Shown in pieces: positions 8,688 to 16,079 of a stretch of DNA of 64,000 bases. Source of the stretch: Marinobacter sp. THAF197a (GTDB taxonomy: Bacteria > Pseudomonadota > Gammaproteobacteria > Pseudomonadales > Oleiphilaceae); NCBI RefSeq assembly GCF_009363275.1, contig NZ_CP045324.1, positions 2,170,001 through 2,234,000 of the forward strand. Direction: 5' to 3'. The position numbers and the translations under genes are program-made. The number at the start of each line of letters is the position of its first letter. Positions within the stretch are counted from its first letter, which is position 1. The notes under the pieces were generated by a model, which searched no databases, was not told the origin of the DNA, and was given only the letters and a program-made list of their open reading frames with translations.

Positions 8688-10292
8688 ATGCGACGCTGGA
8701 ACGGATGGGGTGATGATCAGTTTAACCTGGAGCTGCCTGCGCAGGGTCAGGCATTTCTTGAACAGCGAGTTGGTTCTGCTAATCCGTTACAGGATGCGAC
8801 CCTGGAGCAAGTAAGCCAAAAGGTACCCGCCACACGCCTACCGGCTGACCCCAAGGTTGATGACCTGATCGATACCAGCGCGGAAGTGCGCGTACGCCAC
8901 GCCCGAGGCCAAAGCCTGGTGGACTGGCTGGCCCTTCGCAGCGGCGAGATCGGCACGTTTCCCGACGGGGTTGCATTTCCGAACTCCAATTCGGATGTTC
9001 GAGCCTTGCTGCGCTATGCCGAAGACCACGACTTGCACCTGATTCCTTACGGTGGCGGTACCAGCGTGGCGGGCCATATCAACCCCGTCGACCAAGGCAA
9101 ACCAGTGCTGACCATCAGCCTTGCCAAAATGAACCGCCTTCTGGACCTGGACCGGGAAAGTCAGCTGGCCACGTTTGGCGCAGGCACTCCAGGCCCCCTG
9201 GTTGAGGCGCAGTTACGTGCCCACGGCTATACCTTGGGCCACTTTCCCCAGTCCTTCGAGCTCTCCACCATTGGCGGCTGGGTGGCCTCCCGCTCCAGTG
9301 GGCAACAGTCCCTCCGCTATGGCCGAATCGAGCAGTTGTTTGCCGGTGGCCGAATCGAAACCCTGCAGGGCACGCTGGACCTGCCCACTCTGCCCGCTTC
9401 CAGCGCCGGGCCGGACATCCGGGAGATGATTCTGGGCTCCGAAGGTCGGCTGGGCCTGATCACTGAGGTCAAAGCCCGTGTCAGCCGCCTGGCTGATCAG
9501 GAAGACTTCTATGTGGTGTTCTTCCCGAGTTGGGAACAGGCAAAAACCGCTTCGCGAAAGCTGGTGCAGAACCGTGTAACCCTATCCATGCTGCGTTTAA
9601 GCAACGCGATCGAGACCGAAACCCAACTGGCGTTAGCGGGCCACCCACAACTGATCGGTATGCTGGAGAAATTCCTGTCCTTCAGAGGGGTGCGCGAAGG
9701 CAAGTGCATGATGACCTTCGGCATTACCGGCAGCAAAGCCCAGTGCCGTTCCACCCTGGCTCAAGCCAAGAAAGTGTGCAGTGCCCATGGTGGTGTTTAT
9801 ACAGGCACCAAACTTGGTGCCAAGTGGGCCGAAAAGCGCTTTACCATGCCCTACTTCCGGGAGGCGCTCTGGCAAATGGGCTATGCGGTAGACACCCTGG
9901 AAACGGCTACAGACTGGGATAACGTCGATAACCTGCTCAATCGAATTGAGAGCAATCTGCGAGAAGGTCTCAGTAAGGACGGAGAAAGAACCCACGTGTT
10001 CACCCACCTGTCCCATTTCTACGGACAGGGTTGTTCCATCTACACAACCTATGTGTTCCGCGTAGCCGATACCTACCCGGAAACCGTGGCCCGATGGCAG
10101 CATCTGAAAAACACTACCTCGGAACTGATCGTCCGCAACCGGGGAACCATCAGTCACCAGCACGGGGTTGGCAAGGACCACGCCCCCTTCCTGCCGGTAG
10201 AAAAAGGCGAACTGGGCATGCGCGCCATCCGTGCGCTGACGGATAGCTTTGACCCAGACGCCCGCCTCAATCCCAAAACCCTTCTGGACTGA
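8688..10292 (+). CDS. FAD-binding oxidase, alkyldihydroxyacetonephosphate synthase-like
   Basis: This belongs to the vanillyl-alcohol-oxidase flavoprotein fold and looks closest to alkylglycerone-phosphate synthase (AGPS), the enzyme that swaps the acyl chain of acyl-DHAP for a fatty alcohol to form an ether bond. The 534-residue product has an FAD-binding half with PYGGGTSVAGH and a C-terminal cap. The AGPS-type tail motif reads SHQHGVG (about 489-495), where AGPS has three consecutive histidines. HFYGQGCSIYTTY matches the active-site tyrosine region. I chose ATG 8688 (MRRWNGW) because GGAG lies ten bases upstream; TTG 8679 is possible. It is the first gene of an operon with a GlpD-like dehydrogenase and an FGGY kinase. 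The actual reaction is not proven, and a generic 2-hydroxyacid oxidase remains an alternative. Confidence 0.78.
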   Translation: MRRWNGWGDDQFNLELPAQGQAFLEQRVGSANPLQDATLEQVSQKVPATRLPADPKVDDLIDTSAEVRVRHARGQSLVDWLALRSGEIGTFPDGVAFPNSNSDVRALLRYAEDHDLHLIPYGGGTSVAGHINPVDQGKPVLTISLAKMNRLLDLDRESQLATFGAGTPGPLVEAQLRAHGYTLGHFPQSFELSTIGGWVASRSSGQQSLRYGRIEQLFAGGRIETLQGTLDLPTLPASSAGPDIREMILGSEGRLGLITEVKARVSRLADQEDFYVVFFPSWEQAKTASRKLVQNRVTLSMLRLSNAIETETQLALAGHPQLIGMLEKFLSFRGVREGKCMMTFGITGSKAQCRSTLAQAKKVCSAHGGVYTGTKLGAKWAEKRFTMPYFREALWQMGYAVDTLETATDWDNVDNLLNRIESNLREGLSKDGERTHVFTHLSHFYGQGCSIYTTYVFRVADTYPETVARWQHLKNTTSELIVRNRGTISHQHGVGKDHAPFLPVEKGELGMRAIRALTDSFDPDARLNPKTLLD

Positions 10293-10299
10293 GGTCGGT

Positions 10300-11886
10300 A
10301 TGACACGACAACAGATTCTCGCAGAACTGAAAAGCGGTAATGCCCGATTCGATGTGGTGATTGTCGGTGGCGGCATCACCGGCGCAGGTGCTGCCAGAGA
10401 AGCCGCGGGGAGCGGCCTGAGAACCCTTCTGGTGGAACAGAAAGACTTTGCCTGGGGCACGTCCAGTCGGTCCTCAAAAATGGTTCATGGCGGATTACGC
10501 TACCTGGGCAGCGGCCATATTGGCCTGACCCGGGATGCCGTCAGGGAGCGCCAGCGCATGATGGAGGAGGCCCCGGGTCTGGTTGACCCGCTCCGGTTTG
10601 TCATGCCCCATTACCGGGGCCAGTTCCCCGGCCCCCGACTGTTCCAGACTTTGTTATCGGTATACGACCGGCTTGCCGGTGTCCGCAGCCGGCAACGCCT
10701 GACCCCCTCACAAAGCCAGCAGTGGGCGCCCGGTCTGAGCCAGGCCGGGCTTCTGGGTGCCAGCCTGTTTACCGACGCCCTCACCGACGACGCCCGACTG
10801 GTGCAAAGGCTGATCGCCGAGGCGAGTCGGGACGGCGCCTTCTGCCTCAACTATGTATCCGCCAACCGGATCACCCGGAATGAGGCCGGCAGGGTTAATG
10901 GTGTTGTTCTGGTTCCGGAGGGGGAACCGCTGGAAGCTGGCGTTTCCGTATCAGCCAACATGGTTATCAATGCCACTGGTGCCTGGGCAGACAAACTGCA
11001 ACAGCAGGGCCCGTCAGAACAACCACTGAGCATTCGCCCGCTCAGAGGCAGCCACCTTGTCGTGCCCTGGCAACGGCTGCCGGTAACCTGTGCTGTGTCT
11101 TTGTTCCATCCCGAGGACAAACGCCCGGTGTTTGCCTTTCCGTGGGCCGGCACAACGGTACTCGGCACCACCGACCTGGACCATCCGGGTAGCCTGGACC
11201 AGGAACCGGTTATTAACGACCAGGAGGTTCGCTACCTGTTGCAGGTGGCTGAACACCTGTTCCCCAGCGCCAGCCTGACCGCCCAGGATGTGATCTCCAC
11301 CTGGGCTGGTGTCAGGCCGGTGGTCACGGATGGTCAGGGCAAAGCCCCCTCCCGTGAGAACCGTGAACACGCCCTGCGCCGGGATAAAGGCCTGATCAGT
11401 GTCGCCGGCGGCAAACTCACGACCTTTCGCCAGATTGCCCGGGAGGCTCTGGAAGCCGCACTCGGGCCAGATGGCAGCCACAGGCTCCGGGCCGATGACC
11501 AGCCAGTGTTCACTCCACCGGACGACCTTCCGCGGCCCACTCAGGTTCGCCACCTGAGCTGGCACCGTCTCAAGGGCTACTACGGACCGGCCCTGGGCGA
11601 ACTGTGCCGCGATGCGGATTTCACTGAAATCGCCGATTCCGGCGTGCTCTGGGCTGAACTGGAATGGGCCTGCCAGCATGAGCAGGTACAGCACCTGGAT
11701 GACCTGTTACTGCGCAGAACCCGCCTGGGGCTTATCTGCCCCGCCGGCGCCAGAGCCCTGCTGCCAGACATCCAGAAGCGATGCCAACGCCTGCTGGACT
11801 GGACTGACGATCGTTGGCAGCGGGAAGTGGACCGTTATCTGTCGCTGTATCAGCAGGCTTATGCCCTGCCATCCGGGGGCAGGTAA
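10300..11886 (+). CDS. Glycerol-3-phosphate dehydrogenase/oxidase (GlpD-like)
   Basis: This is an FAD-dependent enzyme of the GlpD family, which oxidises glycerol 3-phosphate to dihydroxyacetone phosphate at the inner membrane. The 528-residue product has the dinucleotide-binding motif VGGGITGAG near residues 22-30 and the family blocks SSRSSKMVHGGLRYL, NATGAWAD and AGGKLTTFRQIA. A GAGG ribosome site five bases upstream supports ATG 10300, seven bases after the AGPS-like stop. Its position between an AGPS-like enzyme and an FGGY kinase suggests it makes or consumes DHAP for that pathway, perhaps in addition to a catabolic glpD elsewhere. Confidence 0.88.
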   Translation: MTRQQILAELKSGNARFDVVIVGGGITGAGAAREAAGSGLRTLLVEQKDFAWGTSSRSSKMVHGGLRYLGSGHIGLTRDAVRERQRMMEEAPGLVDPLRFVMPHYRGQFPGPRLFQTLLSVYDRLAGVRSRQRLTPSQSQQWAPGLSQAGLLGASLFTDALTDDARLVQRLIAEASRDGAFCLNYVSANRITRNEAGRVNGVVLVPEGEPLEAGVSVSANMVINATGAWADKLQQQGPSEQPLSIRPLRGSHLVVPWQRLPVTCAVSLFHPEDKRPVFAFPWAGTTVLGTTDLDHPGSLDQEPVINDQEVRYLLQVAEHLFPSASLTAQDVISTWAGVRPVVTDGQGKAPSRENREHALRRDKGLISVAGGKLTTFRQIAREALEAALGPDGSHRLRADDQPVFTPPDDLPRPTQVRHLSWHRLKGYYGPALGELCRDADFTEIADSGVLWAELEWACQHEQVQHLDDLLLRRTRLGLICPAGARALLPDIQKRCQRLLDWTDDRWQREVDRYLSLYQQAYALPSGGR

Positions 11887-11891
11887 ACAGT

Positions 11892-13451
11892 ATGGCCAAC
11901 ACACCGCTTATTCTGGCGATCGACAATGGCACCCAGAGCGTCCGGGCGCTGCTGTTTGACCAGCAGGGCAATCTGCATGGCAAGGGCAAGCAGGAAATCG
12001 AACCCTACTTCTCAGAACACCCGGGCTGGGCCGAGCAGCATCCGGACTACTTCTGGCGCAATCTCGGGCTGGCCTGCCAGGCGCTCTGGCAGAGTACCGA
12101 TGCCACACCGGACCAGGTCGCCGGCGTCACCGTCACGACCCAACGGGGCACGGTGATCAACCTGGACAAACACGGGCAACCGTTGCGCCCGGCCATTATC
12201 TGGCTGGATCAACGCCATGCCCGGGTGGATGGCCCGGTAAAGGGCCCCTGGGGACTTTTGTTCAAGCTGGCAAGGCTTGAAGACACCATTGAGCGTTTCC
12301 GGGAGAAAACCCAGGCCAACTGGATTGCCCAGAACCAACCGGATCTTTGGGCACAAACCCACAAATTTTTGCTGCTCTCCGGTTACCTCAATTACCGGCT
12401 GACTGGCCTGTACAAAGACTCCACCGGCAGCCAGGTGGGCTACCTGCCTTTTGACTACAAAAAACAGCAGTGGGCCGGTAATCGGGATTTCAAATGGCAG
12501 GCCATGCCCATCACCCGCGACATGCTGCCAGACCTGGTGCAACCCGGTGAAACCATCGGCCAACTGATTCCCGACGCAGCCCATCACCTGGGCCTGCCAG
12601 CGGGCCTGCCGGTAATAGCGGCAGCGTCAGACAAGGCCTGCGAAATACTCGGCTCCGGCGGGCTCAGCCCGGACATCGGCTGCATGAGCTACGGCACCAC
12701 CGCGACGATCAATACCACCAATCATCGGTACGTTGAGCCCACCCGGTTCATGCCACCTTATCCATCGGCCCTGCCCGGTCACTACTCAACGGAAGTAATG
12801 ATTTACCGGGGCTTCTGGATGGTCAGCTGGTTCAAGAAAGAGTTTGGTCTGCGGGAGCAAAAGCTGGCCGAACAACGGGGAATTGAACCGGAGGTCCTGT
12901 TCGATGAACTGGTCAATTCGGTACCGCCCGGCTCAATGGGCCTGATGCTGCAGCCCTACTGGAGCCCGGGCGTGCGCCAGCCGGGTCCCGAAGCCAAGGG
13001 TTCGATCATCGGGTTCGGCGACGTCCACACTCGGGCACACCTGTATCGGGCCATTCTGGAAGGCCTTGCGTACGCACTCCGGGAAGGCAAGGAGCGGATC
13101 GAGAAACGCAGCGGTCAGAAAATCCGCCGGCTCAGGGTGGCCGGTGGCGGCTCACAAAGCGATGCTGCCATGCAGTTGACCGCCGATATTTTCGGACTGC
13201 CTGCCGAGCGACCGCACACCTATGAAACCTCCGGCCTGGGCGCGGCGATAGACGCCGCCGTTGGTCTGGGCCTGCACCCGGATTTCGATACTGCGGTACG
13301 GGAAATGACTCGTGTCGGCCAGGTATTCACGCCGTCTGGGCAAGCGACTGAGCTCTACCAGCGCCTGTATTCCGAGGTGTATCTTGACATGTACCCAAGG
13401 TTACAACCGCTGTATCGGAAAATCAGGAGTATCACCGGCTACCCCAAGTAA
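11892..13451 (+). CDS. FGGY-family carbohydrate/polyol kinase
   Basis: This is an FGGY kinase that phosphorylates a polyol or sugar with ATP. The 519-residue product has the N-terminal phosphate-binding motif AIDNGTQSVRALLFD, the substrate-domain block AIIWLDQRHA, the ATPase adenosine motif RRLRVAGGGSQSDA and the C-terminal block ETSGLGAAIDAA. It is clearly related to glycerol kinase but lacks several classic GlpK stretches, so glycerol is only one possible substrate. It begins five bases after the glpD-like stop and ends the operon. Together the operon could convert a polyol to its phosphate (kinase), then to a ketone (GlpD-like), and feed the AGPS-like step; this is inference. Confidence 0.85.
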   Translation: MANTPLILAIDNGTQSVRALLFDQQGNLHGKGKQEIEPYFSEHPGWAEQHPDYFWRNLGLACQALWQSTDATPDQVAGVTVTTQRGTVINLDKHGQPLRPAIIWLDQRHARVDGPVKGPWGLLFKLARLEDTIERFREKTQANWIAQNQPDLWAQTHKFLLLSGYLNYRLTGLYKDSTGSQVGYLPFDYKKQQWAGNRDFKWQAMPITRDMLPDLVQPGETIGQLIPDAAHHLGLPAGLPVIAAASDKACEILGSGGLSPDIGCMSYGTTATINTTNHRYVEPTRFMPPYPSALPGHYSTEVMIYRGFWMVSWFKKEFGLREQKLAEQRGIEPEVLFDELVNSVPPGSMGLMLQPYWSPGVRQPGPEAKGSIIGFGDVHTRAHLYRAILEGLAYALREGKERIEKRSGQKIRRLRVAGGGSQSDAAMQLTADIFGLPAERPHTYETSGLGAAIDAAVGLGLHPDFDTAVREMTRVGQVFTPSGQATELYQRLYSEVYLDMYPRLQPLYRKIRSITGYPK

Positions 13452-13471
13452 TGATTGACTAGCACCGCATG

Positions 13472-13513
13472 GTGCATTTTCGCCACATAGGTATATAATG
13501 GTGAAAAATGCAC
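13472..13513 (+). promoter_or_regulatory. Promoter and palindromic operator of the Xre/RES pair
   Basis: GTGCATTTT (13472-13480) and AAAATGCAC (13505-13513) are perfect 9-base inverted arms. Between them lies a good -10 hexamer, TATAAT at 13494-13499. The right arm ends 15 bases before the antitoxin ATG. Binding here would cover the promoter, as expected for autorepression by the antitoxin or the toxin-antitoxin complex. Confidence 0.7.
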
Positions 13514-13528
13514 AAAGGAGCCCTTGCC

Positions 13529-13894
13529 ATGAATGAGCCGGCTACCCTGGCCCCCCAAACCAGCGACAAAGCTCTGCTGGCCAAGGCCTTGCTGAATTCC
13601 GCCAAGGCGTTTGGTCTTTCCCAGGCCGAAGCCGCCGCCGTTGTTGGCCGAAATCGCAGCGGGTTGACCCGAGACGGCATTGATCCAGACAGTAAGTCCG
13701 GAGAACTGGCGCTGCTGTTCGTACGCTTGTATCGAAGCGTTTATGCCCTGACCGGTGGCGACAACCAGGCCATGGCCCATTGGCTCAATACGCCGAACCA
13801 CTACTTTGAAGGCACCCCCAGGGATATGATTCAGTCAACGGAAGGGCTGGTTCGGGTGATTCACTATCTGGATGCCATGCGGGGACGGATTTGA
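13529..13894 (+). CDS. Xre/MbcA/ParS-type antitoxin (DUF2384)
   Basis: This is the antitoxin of a RES-Xre type II toxin-antitoxin pair. Its N-terminal helix-turn-helix represses the operon, and its C-terminal toxin-binding domain blocks the RES active site. The 121-residue product has an Xre-like segment (SAKAFGLSQAEAAAVVGRNRSGLTR region, residues about 20-48). The DUF2384 part follows (LALLFVRLYRSVYAL, MAHWLNTPNHYFEGTP, GLVRVIHYLDAMRG). I chose ATG 13529 because GGAG lies ten bases upstream; an earlier in-frame ATG at 13508 falls inside the operator arm. The stop overlaps the toxin start. Confidence 0.88.
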   Translation: MNEPATLAPQTSDKALLAKALLNSAKAFGLSQAEAAAVVGRNRSGLTRDGIDPDSKSGELALLFVRLYRSVYALTGGDNQAMAHWLNTPNHYFEGTPRDMIQSTEGLVRVIHYLDAMRGRI

Positions 13895-14685
13895 ACTACA
13901 GGGAACGTATCAAGGGCACTCTGGGCAGCCTACAGGGCCAGCTCTTTCGGGTGGTTGAGAGTCAGGAAGACATAGCCACCACCCGAATCGTTGATAACAT
14001 GCAGGAACAGGCTCGCCTGGAGCAACTGCTGGATGCCAGCAAACCGAGGATCCCCGAGCAGGCCAGTAAACTGCATTACCTGCTTGCGACGCCCTTTCGA
14101 TACCCGCCACTCAAATACGGCTCTCGGTTCGGCCGTAGCTTCGAACCCAGCCTGTTCTACGGCGCCATGAGCATTCCGACAGCCCTGGCAGAGACCGCGT
14201 TCTATCGGTTTGTGTTCACCAGCCACGTGTCAGAACCGTTCAAGCGCCCTTTGACCACGCTGCACACGGTCTTTACCGCCCGCTTCCGTTCAAGTCGGGG
14301 TGTTCGGCTTCAGGCCACAGAGTGGCAAGACCTTCAGAAAACCCTCACCGACCCGGTCAGCTACCGGGAATCCCAGGCGCTGGGCAGCGACCTGCGCCAC
14401 TGCGGCGCGGAAGCGTTTCAGTTTCTCTCAGCCCGGGCTCTTCAGGCCGGCTTGTACCAGCTACCCTGGCAAACCGGAAGCGGAATGGATGGGCTCAACG
14501 TGGCGCTGTTCAGCCCTCGGGCACTCCGGGACACGGCGCCAAGGTCGTACCACAAGCTCATCGTTGCCACCTCAGACCAGCAAGTATCCATGAGTCTGAC
14601 GCTGGCGGATGGCAGCAAGCAGGTTCATAACTTCGGCCGGGAAGCTTTTCTGGTAGAGGGCGTTATTCCTCAACCGGCCCTGTAG
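13891..14685 (+). CDS. RES-domain toxin (NAD+-degrading)
   Basis: RES toxins deplete cellular NAD+ by hydrolysis or phosphorolysis, causing growth arrest or death unless bound by the Xre antitoxin. The 264-residue product carries the RES core: Arg79 in YGSRFG and Glu101 in LAETAFYR, within a segment (SIPTALAETAFYR) diagnostic of the family. It starts with TTG at 13891, overlapping the antitoxin stop by four bases (TTGA), so its translation depends on the antitoxin. At 264 residues it belongs to the longer RES proteins (many are about 150 to 230). Its 3' end overlaps the convergent NodT-family gene by 23 bases. Confidence 0.87.
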   Translation: MNYRERIKGTLGSLQGQLFRVVESQEDIATTRIVDNMQEQARLEQLLDASKPRIPEQASKLHYLLATPFRYPPLKYGSRFGRSFEPSLFYGAMSIPTALAETAFYRFVFTSHVSEPFKRPLTTLHTVFTARFRSSRGVRLQATEWQDLQKTLTDPVSYRESQALGSDLRHCGAEAFQFLSARALQAGLYQLPWQTGSGMDGLNVALFSPRALRDTAPRSYHKLIVATSDQQVSMSLTLADGSKQVHNFGREAFLVEGVIPQPAL

Positions 14686-16075
14686 CCACCACCTCGTCAT
14701 CCCGCTGCCAACCTCCGCCCAGGGCTTTGTATAGGTCAACAGCGGCAATCAGTCGGTTCAGGCGCATCTGGCTCAGTTGCTGACGGGCGTCGAACACACT
14801 GCGCTGGCTCTCCAGCAAGGTCAACAAGTCGTCTGCGCCCTCCCGATAACGGACTTCGGTCAGTCGGAGTGTTTCTTCAGCCCGTACCAGGATCTCTTGC
14901 AGGCGCTGCTCCTGAAGCTCAAACAGAGAATCCCGGTCCAGGGCATCGCCCACTTCCTGGAACGCCGTCAACAGACTACCGCGATAGCTTTCCAACAGAG
15001 CCACCCGCCGGGATTCCGAAATCGCCAGGGCGTTTCGCCGCTGGCCGCCGTCAAACAACGACTGACTCAAACCCAACAGACCACTCACGCTTTGAGTCGG
15101 ATCAGCAAGGCTGAGAAAACTGTCGGTGGACAAACGCACCGCCGCGCTCAGGGAAACTGATGGCAACAGTGCTGCTCTGGCCTGCTCGATATCGGCACTG
15201 GCAGCCACCAGCCGAGCCTCCTGGGCGGCCAGGTCTGGCCGACGGGTGACCAGGCTGGCCGGCGCCAGGGGGCTGATCACCGGTATACTCACCGCGGCGA
15301 TATCTGCGTCTGGCGTGTCGCCCTCAAACGGTAATTCTCCAGTCAGCACCCGTAATGCTGCCAGCCGTTGCCGAGCCTGGTATTCCAGTGGCGGCACCGC
15401 GTTGCGCAAACTCAATACCGAGGTTTGTTGGCGAGCCAGCTCAGCCCGACTGGCAGCCCCATTGCGGAAGCGTGCCTCCACTAATACCAGAGTACGCTCG
15501 CCAATCGCCAGGTTGTTCCGTGCTACCTCTACCCGCTGCTGTAGCTCCAGCCATTCAAACCAGGTGCTGGCGACCGATGCAATCAGGGTGATACGAGCTG
15601 CGTCGTAGTCAAACCTGGTGGCCTGGAAAGATGCCAGAGCTGCGCCTTCCACGGCAGACAACCGCCCCCAAAGATCCAGCTCATAGTCCACGGATAACCC
15701 GGCACTGGTTGACCCCCCGGTGTTGGTATCACCACCGGAGACTCGAGAAGCCTGCCGCCCGGTATTGGCCGTTGCCCCCACTGAGGGCAAGAGGCCAGCA
15801 CCGGCGGACTGCAGTTGCAAATCGGCCTGAATGACGGACTGGGCAGTGGCCGCCAAGTCGGGGTTGGCCGCCAGGGCCTTGTCAATTAGCCGGTTCAAAT
15901 GGTCATCATTGAAAGCCTGCCACCAGCTGGCATCGATGCCCTGCCCCTCATCGGATTGGACGGACCATTGCTCCGGTGGAGTAACCGGCAAAGGCACCGG
16001 CTCCGGCGTGAACGTGGCGCACCCGGCAATCAGGAAGGCCGGCAGGATAACCATTAATCGAGCGGTCATAGTCAT
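14663..16075 (-). CDS. NodT/OprM-family outer-membrane efflux lipoprotein
   Basis: This is the outer-membrane channel of a tripartite efflux pump. The 470-residue product has a lipoprotein signal (ARLMVILPAFLIAGC; cysteine about residue 19) and two OEP repeats. Family blocks include SVDYELDLWGRLSAVEGAALA, VTRRPDLAAQEARLVAA and LSQSLFDGGQRRNALAI (each read within one repeat). It sits third after macA and macB and begins five bases past the macB stop, with GGAA in the macB tail as ribosome site, so ATG 16075 is preferred over a longer frame reaching 16099. Having its own TolC-like component suggests the pump does not rely on a shared TolC. Confidence 0.92.
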   Translation of the reverse strand: MTMTARLMVILPAFLIAGCATFTPEPVPLPVTPPEQWSVQSDEGQGIDASWWQAFNDDHLNRLIDKALAANPDLAATAQSVIQADLQLQSAGAGLLPSVGATANTGRQASRVSGGDTNTGGSTSAGLSVDYELDLWGRLSAVEGAALASFQATRFDYDAARITLIASVASTWFEWLELQQRVEVARNNLAIGERTLVLVEARFRNGAASRAELARQQTSVLSLRNAVPPLEYQARQRLAALRVLTGELPFEGDTPDADIAAVSIPVISPLAPASLVTRRPDLAAQEARLVAASADIEQARAALLPSVSLSAAVRLSTDSFLSLADPTQSVSGLLGLSQSLFDGGQRRNALAISESRRVALLESYRGSLLTAFQEVGDALDRDSLFELQEQRLQEILVRAEETLRLTEVRYREGADDLLTLLESQRSVFDARQQLSQMRLNRLIAAVDLYKALGGGWQRDDEVVATGPVEE

Positions 16076-16079
16076 AGTC

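Noticed and set aside
9633..10460. 275-codon minus-strand frame across the AGPS-like and GlpD-like genes
   Set aside because: Antisense shadow of two well-supported coding regions.
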